Positions 1 to 6,423 of a stretch of DNA of 17,686 bases are shown one piece after another. The notes below the pieces were generated by a model. The model made no database searches and was not told the DNA's origin. It worked only from the letters and a program-made list of their open reading frames with translations. The position numbers and the translations under genes were made by a program. This DNA is from CADEGZ01 sp035443705 (GTDB lineage: Bacteria; Pseudomonadota; Gammaproteobacteria; UBA6186; Azoamicaceae): the NCBI GenBank assembly GCA_035443705.1, contig DAORSV010000031.1, positions 1 through 17,686 on the forward strand, in the 5' to 3' direction. Position 1 is the first letter of the stretch; every line of letters begins with the position of its first letter.

Positions 1-136
1 TGTTTCTTCTGAAAACAAATTAATAGCAAAAGAATTGTCCACGGGATTCAACTCATTTTTGCCCAAAGGCTACAAGGTTGATGATTCATTGCAAGCAGGG
101 GAATGGTATATAAAATTTACCAAGAGGATTGGATAA
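1..136 (+). CDS. C-terminal end of an unidentified protein (5' truncated by window edge)
   Basis: An open frame enters from the left edge (codons in phase from base 2) and runs 44 sense codons to a TAA at 134-136. The tail is mixed polar and hydrophobic and ends in EWYIKFTKRIG, which looks like real protein rather than a random frame. No start is visible and I do not recognise the family. It lies upstream of glyA on the same strand, separated by 137 nt, so it is probably a separate transcription unit. The call rests only on an uninterrupted frame and plausible composition. Confidence 0.5.
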   Translation, partial: VSSENKLIAKELSTGFNSFLPKGYKVDDSLQAGEWYIKFTKRIG

Positions 137-196
137 AATGCTGGATTCTCATTCCAATGTGATTTATTTCAAACTTTGTCTGAATTAAGTCAGGTA

Positions 197-230
197 TTGA
201 CTATGCTAGATCCAAAAACTTAGGTAGAAT
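197..230 (+). promoter_or_regulatory. Weak candidate promoter for glyA
   Basis: The 137-nt gap before glyA holds TTGACT (197-202) and TAGAAT (225-230). Each resembles a sigma70 half-site, but the 22-bp spacing is too long. Pairing TTGACT with TAGGTA (221-226, 18 bp) is the alternative. This is the only promoter-like region I see here. No riboswitch fold is recognisable in the leader. Confidence 0.25.
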
Positions 231-273
231 AGTGAATTAGGCGGACTTTGACTTTTGGCAAAGGAGAGTACAT

Positions 274-1527
274 GTGTATAGCCACAATCTAAAAATTGCA
301 GCATTTGACCCAGAAATCTGGACCGCGATCAGTGGCGAGCAACGTCGTGAAGAAGATCATATTGAATTGATCGCCTCCGAAAACTTTGTCAGCCCTTGCG
401 TTTTAGAAGCCCAAGGCTCTGTGTTTACCAACAAATATGCCGAAGGATATCCGCGCAAACGTTATTATGGTGGGTGTCAGTATGTCGATATTGCCGAAGA
501 ATTGGCCATTGCACGGGCAAAAGAATTATTTGGTGCTGCCTATGTTAACGTGCAGCCACACTCAGGCTCGCAGGCCAACGCCGTTGTCTTTATGGCCTTG
601 CTTAATCCAGGCGATACTATTTTGGGGATGAGCCTTGCGCATGGTGGTCATCTTACGCATGGCGCTTCTGTTAATTTTTCAGGAAAGATGTATCACGCCG
701 TGCAATATGGCACGAATGTGAATACAGGTCTCATCGATTATGACGAAGTCGAAAAAATGGCACTAGAACACCGCCCCAAACTCATTGTTGCGGGCTTCTC
801 GGCCTATTCACGCATTGTCGATTGGGCGCGATTTAGAGAGATTGCTGATAAAGTCGGTGCTTATTTAATGGTCGATATGGCGCATGTCGCAGGTCTTGTA
901 GCTGCTGGTTTATATCCTTCTCCTGTGAATATTGCGGATGTGACGACCTCAACCACACATAAGACATTGAGAGGACCCAGAGGTGGGCTTATCTTAGCGC
1001 GTAGCAATCCCGAAATTCAGAAAAAATTGAATTCGGCGCTGTTTCCTGGTTTGCAGGGCGGCCCTTTAATGCATGTGATCGCAGCGAAAGCCATCGCTTT
1101 TAAAGAAGCGCTTGCACCCGAATTTAAAGCCTACCAAAAACAAGTGATTGTAAATGCCCGGTTGTTTGCGGAGGGATTGATGCAGCAAGGATTTAAAATA
1201 GTCTCTGGTGGAACAGATAACCATTTGTTCTTAGTCGATTTGAGTGATCGCGATTTTACAGGCTTTGATGCAGAGAAAATCTTAGGAGATGCGCATATTA
1301 CGCTGAACAAAAATGCCGTTCCGAATGATCCACGTTCTCCTTTTTTAACCAGCGGCATTAGAATTGGAACACCAGCGGTTACCACTCGTGGTTTTAAAGA
1401 GCCCGAGATTACGGCCTTAATATCCTGGACAGCAGATGTCTTAAATCATTTAAAAGACGAAATTGTTATCCAAAAAGTAAAATCAGCAGTTTTGGAGCTA
1501 TGTAAACGTTTTCCGGTGTACGCATAA
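274..1527 (+). CDS. glyA: Serine hydroxymethyltransferase
   Basis: A cytosolic PLP enzyme that interconverts serine and glycine while passing a one-carbon unit to tetrahydrofolate. It supplies glycine and 5,10-methylene-THF for purine and thymidylate synthesis. At 417 residues it matches the E. coli protein in length. Visible hallmarks are the ELIASENF segment (about 31-38), KYAEGYP (54-60), HSGSQAN (96-102) and the PLP-lysine motif TTHKTLRGPRGG with Lys230. The start is GTG at 274, served by AAGGAG at 261-266. With this start, Trp16 lines up with the E. coli N-terminus as I remember it. An ATG at 272 is out of frame. The gene is followed directly by nrdR (TAA then ATG with no gap), so it heads a glyA-nrdR-nusB operon. 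Confidence 0.97.
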   Translation: MYSHNLKIAAFDPEIWTAISGEQRREEDHIELIASENFVSPCVLEAQGSVFTNKYAEGYPRKRYYGGCQYVDIAEELAIARAKELFGAAYVNVQPHSGSQANAVVFMALLNPGDTILGMSLAHGGHLTHGASVNFSGKMYHAVQYGTNVNTGLIDYDEVEKMALEHRPKLIVAGFSAYSRIVDWARFREIADKVGAYLMVDMAHVAGLVAAGLYPSPVNIADVTTSTTHKTLRGPRGGLILARSNPEIQKKLNSALFPGLQGGPLMHVIAAKAIAFKEALAPEFKAYQKQVIVNARLFAEGLMQQGFKIVSGGTDNHLFLVDLSDRDFTGFDAEKILGDAHITLNKNAVPNDPRSPFLTSGIRIGTPAVTTRGFKEPEITALISWTADVLNHLKDEIVIQKVKSAVLELCKRFPVYA

Positions 1528-2001
1528 ATGCAGTGCCCTTTTTGTCGTGTAGATGAAACAAAAGTGATAGATTCTCGATTGGTGGGAGAAGGCGACCAGG
1601 TGCGACGAAGGCGCGAATGTATTAGTTGTGGAGAGCGTTTTACAACCTACGAGACCATTGAATTATCTTTAACGCGTGTCTTAAAGCGCGATGGCAGTTG
1701 CGTACAATTTCGAGAAGAAAAATTACGTGCGGGTATTTTGCGCGCATTAGAAAAAAGACCTGTGCGAACTGAACAAGTTGATGCTGCGGTTAATCGATTG
1801 TTAAAGCGGTTACGTGCTTCGGGTGAACGAGAAATTGAAACGCGAGTGATTGGGGAATGGGTAATGGCGGAGCTTCGTGTGTTAGATGAAATTGCCTATG
1901 TTCGCTTTGCTTCCGTGTATCGCCATTTTAAAAATATTGATGAATTTCAGGCCGAGATAGACCGTTTAAAAGAAAAAGTGAGAGCTGATAGCCATGACTA
2001 A
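1528..2001 (+). CDS. nrdR: Transcriptional repressor NrdR
   Basis: A nucleotide-sensing repressor of ribonucleotide reductase operons. Its ATP-cone binds (d)ATP and controls oligomerisation and binding to NrdR boxes. The 157-residue protein starts with a zinc ribbon whose four cysteines are Cys3, Cys6, Cys31 and Cys34, with a basic RRRR stretch between the pairs. The ATP-cone follows from about residue 49 (VLKRDGS) to about 139 (YRHFKNIDEF). Length and order match the family. The ATG abuts the glyA stop and no good Shine-Dalgarno sequence precedes it, so translation probably depends on coupling to glyA. The 3' end overlaps nusB by 8 nt. In many gammaproteobacteria riboflavin genes lie between nrdR and nusB; here they do not. 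Confidence 0.96.
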   Translation: MQCPFCRVDETKVIDSRLVGEGDQVRRRRECISCGERFTTYETIELSLTRVLKRDGSCVQFREEKLRAGILRALEKRPVRTEQVDAAVNRLLKRLRASGEREIETRVIGEWVMAELRVLDEIAYVRFASVYRHFKNIDEFQAEIDRLKEKVRADSHD

Positions 2002-2428
2002 AAAAATTTCCTTTACAGGACGCAGAAAAGCACGTCGTTATGCCTTGCAGGCGTTATATAGTTGGGTACTGTCTGAAAATGCATTGTCGGATATTGAAAC
2101 CCATTTTTTAGTGGAACATGCCGCAGAAGAATTCGATAGAGAATATTTTCAAACGTTGTTGCACGAAGTGCCTCGGCACATCGAAATTTTAGAAACGACG
2201 ATGTCACCTTATTTAAGCCGACAATTTGCAGATTTAGATCCTATTGAATTAACTATTTTACGGATTTCTATTTATGAATTAAAAGAACGACTTGATATTC
2301 CCTATCGTGTGATTATTAATGAAGGCTTAGAGTTAGCTAAAGCTTTTGGTTCTGTCGATAGTTATAAATTTGTTAACGGCGTATTAGACAAAGTCGCACG
2401 AGAATTACGAAAAACCGAAATTCAATAA
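1994..2428 (+). CDS. nusB: Transcription antitermination protein NusB
   Basis: A small all-helical RNA-binding protein that, with NusE (ribosomal protein S10), binds boxA in rRNA leaders and supports antitermination. The 144-residue product has the usual N-terminal RRKARRYALQALYSW, and the C-terminal half carries LDPIELTILRISIYEL and VIINEGLELAKAFGSVDSYKFVNGVLD-type segments typical of the family. The start overlaps the end of nrdR by 8 nt, indicating translational coupling. The stop (2426-2428) overlaps the end of the convergent minus-strand gene by 7 nt, so there is no room for a terminator between them. Confidence 0.95.
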   Translation: MTKKISFTGRRKARRYALQALYSWVLSENALSDIETHFLVEHAAEEFDREYFQTLLHEVPRHIEILETTMSPYLSRQFADLDPIELTILRISIYELKERLDIPYRVIINEGLELAKAFGSVDSYKFVNGVLDKVARELRKTEIQ

Positions 2429-3555
2429 TTGGTGGTGGATGAGGGTAAAATTAATATTGCATCAGAGACAGGTCTTACAGCAGACCAGATATAATCATCT
2501 TCGTCGCTGCCACCCGGATGATTAATAATGGCATTATTGATGTACAAAGTCGAAGAGCCGCCGCCGTCTAAATTAAGTGCGTATTCACATTTTAAGTCTT
2601 TCATAAAAGTGGCCAGTTCTGCAATTGTCATACCTGGGCTACCCGTCAACGCGCTTTGTTCTACGACTGCAAATATCCAGTGCCCATTCTTTAAAACACC
2701 AACGGCTGTACGTGCATAACGATCGGTAATAAAAGGTGAGCGCAATCGTTCCATAGAATGATCTTGAACAATTTTCCCATGATATAGCAGTATGGGGGAT
2801 CCGCCCAGGACGTTATCCACCATTTGCCAAGCAAGATAATGTTCCTTTTTTGCAAAATGCGGAATAATTTCGATATTGACTGTGGCTAAGCTTCCAATAT
2901 CAATGGGGTGATTGGGGTATTTCGCATAGGGACCGATTGCAAAAACATAACCGCCTTTTGGAATGGCAATTTTACCGGAGGATTGTATGTCGATAATGCG
3001 ATTGTTTTGAATGATAATATTTGTTCCGTCGGGAACAGAGTCTGTTTTGGGTCCATAAGCATCAGTATATAAAATAGATTTGTTTGCAAGTCCCGGTTGA
3101 TTAACAGCATGTACCGGAAATTGTTTATGGTTTAGAAAGACATTTGTTTTTGTTTGAATGCGATCAACCAGTGTTGTATAGAGTTGATTCGACCAGCCAA
3201 TAGCGCCTCGAGGGCGGTAAGCGATGCCATACCATCGTCCATGGATTTTCAGGATACCGGCTGGCAATCCATCGACCCATTCACCACTTTTAAAAAAACC
3301 ACCATTAATGGCAGCAATGGCTTTATAACGTTTTGCAATAGCACTAACTGTTTCGCGTCCTAAAGCCTTCTCTTTTGCATGTGCAGGAATAATACTCAGC
3401 TTAGCCGGATCGACTTCTATGAGATGAATAGTTTGTCTAAGTGGAGTGATTGTTGTCCAATAACGTAAACCCTCTACGCGCGTGTCTGCATAGGCAGTTG
3501 ATAAAGCGCCTAAGGCTAGCGTACTGATAAAAATAGCTTTTAAATATTTTTGCAT
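2422..3555 (-). CDS. Secreted phosphodiester glycosidase (NAGPA/DUF2233-like) domain protein
   Basis: The 377-residue protein has a clear Sec signal peptide (basic MQKYLK, hydrophobic core, AYA|D cleavage near residue 23), so it should act in the periplasm or outside the cell. The mature part matches the phosphodiester glycosidase family (mammalian 'uncovering enzyme', bacterial DUF2233) in its conserved blocks: AAINGGFF (about 81-88), DGLPAGILKIHGRWYG (95-110) and the C-terminal NLDGGGSSTLYI (328-339). Family members hydrolyse sugar-phosphodiester bonds, but bacterial substrates are mostly unknown, so the natural target here (wall, exopolysaccharide or host glycan) is open. The ATG at 3555 has only a weak AGAG before it. 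The gene is convergent with nusB and divergent from the TPR-like gene at 3637. Confidence 0.8.
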   Translation of the reverse strand: MQKYLKAIFISTLALGALSTAYADTRVEGLRYWTTITPLRQTIHLIEVDPAKLSIIPAHAKEKALGRETVSAIAKRYKAIAAINGGFFKSGEWVDGLPAGILKIHGRWYGIAYRPRGAIGWSNQLYTTLVDRIQTKTNVFLNHKQFPVHAVNQPGLANKSILYTDAYGPKTDSVPDGTNIIIQNNRIIDIQSSGKIAIPKGGYVFAIGPYAKYPNHPIDIGSLATVNIEIIPHFAKKEHYLAWQMVDNVLGGSPILLYHGKIVQDHSMERLRSPFITDRYARTAVGVLKNGHWIFAVVEQSALTGSPGMTIAELATFMKDLKCEYALNLDGGGSSTLYINNAIINHPGGSDEDDYIWSAVRPVSDAILILPSSTTNY

Positions 3556-3589
3556 AGGTCAAGCTCTGTGATTGATTCTGCGTTAGCAC

Positions 3590-3604
3590 AGTGTACACTA
3601 TAAT
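3590..3604 (+). promoter_or_regulatory. Consensus -10 box with an adjoining 10-bp palindrome
   Basis: TATAAT at 3599-3604 is a perfect -10 hexamer for the gene starting at 3637, giving a leader of roughly 26 nt. The best -35 options are weak: TTCTGC (3576-3581, 17 bp) or TTGATT (3572-3577, 21 bp). The perfect palindrome AGTGTACACT (3590-3599) touches the -10 box, a good position for a repressor site. It lies in the shared 81-nt divergent region and could affect both genes. Confidence 0.45.
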
Positions 3605-3636
3605 ATAGGGAATGTTCTAGGACGGAAGAGGGCTTT

Positions 3637-3957
3637 ATGGATACAACCAAATTATTTAAAGGCGTGATGAGCAAAATAATGATGGGAGCCAGTCTTGTGC
3701 TCATGACCACGAGCGCATATGGCACGAGCCAAGTGGATCCGATGGTGCAAGAAGCACGATTGAAAGCCGCGGATGGTGATTTGGAAGCGGCGGTTGTTTT
3801 GTATCATGAGGCCATGAAAAAAGATAGCGAGAATCCTCAAATTCGAGGAGAGCTAGCGCAGATCATTGTTAAAGCGCAAGTGCGTGAGCCACATGCAGAG
3901 GTGGAACCCGAAGTGATAGAGGTTATTGAAAAAGGCACAAAAACCAGTGTGGATTAA
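3637..3957 (+). CDS. Small secreted TPR-like protein of unknown function
   Basis: A 106-residue protein preceded by a good ribosome-binding site (GGAAGAGG, 3624-3631). The N-terminus has a basic start, a hydrophobic core (MMGASLVLM, about 15-23) and a possible signal cleavage after AYG near residue 29. There is no lipobox cysteine, so periplasmic location is likelier than lipoprotein. Residues about 36-80 read as a TPR-type helix pair: GDLEAAVVLYHEAMKKD resembles the A/B helices, with NP before the next helix. The last 25 residues are acidic and proline-containing (EVEPEVIEVIEKG). One TPR unit alone suggests a small adaptor. I do not recognise a named family. Confidence 0.7.
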   Translation: MDTTKLFKGVMSKIMMGASLVLMTTSAYGTSQVDPMVQEARLKAADGDLEAAVVLYHEAMKKDSENPQIRGELAQIIVKAQVREPHAEVEPEVIEVIEKGTKTSVD

Positions 3958-3970
3958 GACAACAAATGTC

Positions 3971-4747
3971 TCACGCGCGTCTTAACCAAGCAGGCACATA
4001 ACATTCGGCTAATTTTAAGGCTTTTTTATTTTCTGTACAGTGCGGATCAAAGCTTTTTAAAAATAGCCAAAAATGTTTAGAGTGATTCAAATATTTGAGA
4101 TGACATAATTCATGCAATAAGACATGCTCTGTAAGCGTTTTGGGTAAAAAAAGTAATTTATAATTTAGACTAATGTTTTTTCTTGCATTGCAGCTGCCCC
4201 AAAGGGTGCTTTGTCCGCGGATCGTGACGCGATGATAGCTAAGTCGTGTATCTAAGCTCAAGTTTTGTAACCATGGTATTAAATGCGTGTGTGCTTGTTT
4301 CACTAACCATTTTTTCAATGTTTTTAAGCACAAGGCGATATTATCGGTATCGCCTTTCAATATTAAAATCTTTTCGGGTGAATGATGTATTTGTAGCGTG
4401 ATGCGTTTTTTCGAGGTGGGTTGGTAGCATATCTGCCAGGTTTCATTGAGTGCGGGGCATTCAATTATATTTGGTTTTTCAAACGGAATCGTGTTGGTTG
4501 TTGCAAAACCTTGTTCATTGGGATGTTCATTCTGAAAAGACGATTTAAATCGTGCGAGCATTTTTTCTATCCAGCCGCGCTTTTCTTCGAGTAATTTTTC
4601 GATATTCAGCCTTTTTAATCTATCGGGCACCACGATTTCTAGGCCTTCTCTCGACGTAATTTGTAAAAATGTTCGTCGTGCGCGTTGGCTCCGGCGAACG
4701 TTATAGGTGGGAGGCCAAAAAGAGAAAGTTATTTTTGCGCCGAGCAT
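3971..4747 (-). CDS. YgjP-like zinc metallopeptidase (DUF45 / WLM-type)
   Basis: A 258-residue cytosolic protein of the YgjP/DUF45 family, a gluzincin-like group. The signature block is intact: TLWGSC followed by ISLNYKLLFLPK, then the zinc motif HELCH (His212, Glu213, His216) and a third-ligand region NHSKHFW with His222. The N-terminal half is basic and helical, ending in the degenerate part typical of this family. ATG at 4747 is preferred because GTGAG precedes it at a workable distance. A GTG at 4759 would add four residues but has no ribosome-binding site. The cellular substrate is not known. It converges on the TPR-like gene with only 13 nt between them and no U-tract terminator. Confidence 0.88.
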   Translation of the reverse strand: MLGAKITFSFWPPTYNVRRSQRARRTFLQITSREGLEIVVPDRLKRLNIEKLLEEKRGWIEKMLARFKSSFQNEHPNEQGFATTNTIPFEKPNIIECPALNETWQICYQPTSKKRITLQIHHSPEKILILKGDTDNIALCLKTLKKWLVKQAHTHLIPWLQNLSLDTRLSYHRVTIRGQSTLWGSCNARKNISLNYKLLFLPKTLTEHVLLHELCHLKYLNHSKHFWLFLKSFDPHCTENKKALKLAECYVPAWLRRA

Positions 4748-4813
4748 AATAGGTCTCACATAATATGTATATACAATAAACTATTGTTAATTTGATTAAG
4801 TAACTTATCTTTT

Positions 4814-4840
4814 TTGCTAAAAGACGATAAGCATGATAAT
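4814..4840 (+). promoter_or_regulatory. Candidate promoter for the transporter transcript
   Basis: GATAAT (4835-4840) is a good -10 match. The best -35 is TTGCTA (4814-4819) at 15 bp or TTTGCT (4813-4818) at 16 bp. It overlaps an imperfect inverted repeat, CTTATC (4804-4809) with GATAAG (4826-4831), extended inward by A/T pairs, which could be an operator. Transcription from here would give a leader of about 185 nt before the transporter start. Confidence 0.35.
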
Positions 4841-4882
4841 AGCATGGAGAAAAGACGCGCTGTATTAGTTCAGTAAGGCGCA

Positions 4883-4942
4883 GGCAACAATTAGGTCTTC
4901 TCGAGTATCATTATTAGAATGATAGCAAACTTTTTTGTTGCC
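4883..4942 (+). promoter_or_regulatory. Nested inverted repeats in the transporter leader
   Basis: The outer arms GGCAACAA (4883-4890) and TTGTTGCC (4935-4942) are perfectly complementary over 8 bp. Between them TATCATT (4906-4912) and AATGATA (4918-4924) form a perfect 7-bp stem with a 5-nt ATTAG loop. In RNA this would fold as a hairpin within a closing stem. The start codon of the small ORF at 4919 sits in the 3' arm of the inner hairpin, where it would be masked. This does not match any riboswitch class I know. Confidence 0.4.
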
Positions 4943-5017
4943 GGCTTTATTGCGATTTTGGCTATTTGCATGTTAGTCTTGGCTACGTTATATACTGTAC
5001 TAGTATTTAGAAGTTAG
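4919..5017 (+). CDS. Possible 32-residue single-pass membrane peptide upstream of the transporter
   Basis: The ORF begins ATG at 4919 and ends TAG at 5015-5017, encoding 32 residues that are almost entirely hydrophobic: MIANFFVAGF at the start, a continuous transmembrane stretch, then the basic end VFRS. Its stop overlaps the AGGAG (5016-5020) that serves the transporter ATG at 5032, an arrangement seen with coupled leader peptides or small transporter partners. Against it: there is no clear ribosome-binding site, and T-rich DNA often encodes hydrophobic strings by chance. If real, it may be a small regulatory membrane protein or a translation-coupling leader. Confidence 0.35.
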   Translation: MIANFFVAGFIAILAICMLVLATLYTVLVFRS

Positions 5018-5031
5018 GAGACTAAATAATA

Positions 5032-6423
5032 ATGGCCCTGTTTGATTTATTAAAGCCAGCGCCGCATTTGCCAACGATGCGCGATTCCGTGCAGGTTAAA
5101 GAATCGTATCAATATTGGCGGATGCGCATTTTTTATTCTACTTATATTGGGTATTTATTTTATTATTTCACGCGCAAAATTTTTTCTTCCCTAACACCTT
5201 TCTTAGTAAGTGATTTTGGTTTAACAAAAAGTGATATTGGAAAATTGTTAACCATCGGTGCTATTACTTATGCCATTAGTAAATTTACCAGTGCCATTTT
5301 AGCCGATCGTTCTAATCCACGTTACTTTATGGCGATAGGATTAATTTTAACCGCACTCTTTAATATATTGTTTGGATTTTCTTCGAGCATTGTCATGTTT
5401 AGTATTTTTTGGGGATTAAACGGTTGGTTTCAAGGATGGGGATGGCCAGCCTGTACAAAACAATTAACCTATTGGTTTAGTCATTCCGAGCGGGGCAGAT
5501 GGTGGAGTATTCTGTGTACTTCACATACTGCGGGTTCTGTTATTATTTCAGTCGTAGGCCCACTGATAGCCTTATGGTTTGGTTGGCGCTGGGGCATGAT
5601 TCTACCCAGCATTCTTTGTTTAGCCATTGGATTATGGTTATTAAATCGTTTAAGAGACGTACCTCAATCTTTGGGGCTGCCGCCGATTGAAAAATTTAAT
5701 AACGAGGCCATACAAGAACAAAAAAATGATGCAACCATTTTACCGATTAAAGATATATTATTTAAGCATGTTTTAAATAATAAATATGTTTGGATTTTGG
5801 CGCTATCCTATTTTCTCGTTTATATCGTGCGCGAAGCCGTGCCGAATTGGGGATTTTTATATTTAGCGGAAGTCAAAGGTTATACGCCTGTTGCATCGGG
5901 TATTTGTATTGCGTTGTTTGATATCGGTGGGTTCGTTGGCGTGTTATTGGCGGGTTGGGGATCAGATAAATGGTTTAATCAAAAGCGTATCCCTTTAATT
6001 GTGTTAAGTTCTTTTGCATTAGTTTTTGCGATAGGTGGATTGTGGTATTTGGAACCGCAACAAATTATATTGACGTATTTTTGGGTAACGTTAGTTGGTG
6101 TATTAGTTTATATTCCTCAAATGTTGGTTGGCTTGGCGGCAGCGGAATGCGTTACTAAAAGCGCTGCGGGTACTGCGAATGGTTTTGTAGGGTTTTGCGC
6201 TTATTTAGGCGTGGCTGCCTCGGGCTACCCTTTAAGTATCATTATTGAGACTTGGGGTTGGTATGGCTTTATTGCCACCTTGGCGATTTGTTCTGCGCTT
6301 TGCGTATTGATGTTATTACCCATTTGGTCGATGAAGGCGGGCATATATTATACCGAAAATAAAGAAACATCCGCAGCACCTTTAGAGAGCCGGATTGAAA
6401 CCGAGACAGGAGCAACTGCTTAG
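5032..6423 (+). CDS. Organophosphate/phosphate antiporter family MFS transporter (UhpC/UhpT/GlpT-like)
   Basis: A 463-residue, 12-helix major facilitator protein of the inner membrane. It belongs to the organophosphate:phosphate antiporter group by its family blocks: YYFTRKIF with Arg48 (equivalent to the substrate-binding arginine of helix 1), GWGWPACTKQLTYWFSHSER (about 135-154), TSHTAGS (163-169) and the helix-7 VREAVPNWG with Arg267. Both phosphate-binding arginines are present, so uptake of a sugar-phosphate or glycerol-phosphate in exchange for phosphate is likely. It looks closest to UhpC/UhpT. No UhpAB two-component genes are nearby, so it is more likely a transporter than a sensor. 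AGGAG (5016-5020) precedes the ATG by 11 nt. Its stop overlaps the convergent gltA stop by 4 nt. Confidence 0.88.
   Translation: MALFDLLKPAPHLPTMRDSVQVKESYQYWRMRIFYSTYIGYLFYYFTRKIFSSLTPFLVSDFGLTKSDIGKLLTIGAITYAISKFTSAILADRSNPRYFMAIGLILTALFNILFGFSSSIVMFSIFWGLNGWFQGWGWPACTKQLTYWFSHSERGRWWSILCTSHTAGSVIISVVGPLIALWFGWRWGMILPSILCLAIGLWLLNRLRDVPQSLGLPPIEKFNNEAIQEQKNDATILPIKDILFKHVLNNKYVWILALSYFLVYIVREAVPNWGFLYLAEVKGYTPVASGICIALFDIGGFVGVLLAGWGSDKWFNQKRIPLIVLSSFALVFAIGGLWYLEPQQIILTYFWVTLVGVLVYIPQMLVGLAAAECVTKSAAGTANGFVGFCAYLGVAASGYPLSIIIETWGWYGFIATLAICSALCVLMLLPIWSMKAGIYYTENKETSAAPLESRIETETGATA

Noticed and set aside
138..188. Sixteen-codon ORF upstream of glyA
   Set aside because: No ribosome-binding site and no protein-like character; one of the short ORFs expected by chance.
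3595..3610. ACACTATAATATAGGG as an NrdR box
   Set aside because: It needs a one-base insertion and has mismatches in the second half, and the neighbours are not ribonucleotide reductase genes; kept only as a side note to the palindrome.
3954..3985. Inverted repeat TTAAGAC / GTCTTAA (and inner AGACA/TGTCT) as a bidirectional terminator
   Set aside because: The loop is long and there is no U-tract on either strand; stems are short and low in GC.
4844..4876. Ten-codon ORF (MEKRRAVLVQ) as a leader peptide before the transporter hairpin
   Set aside because: No ribosome-binding site, and the likely transcription start falls at or after its ATG.
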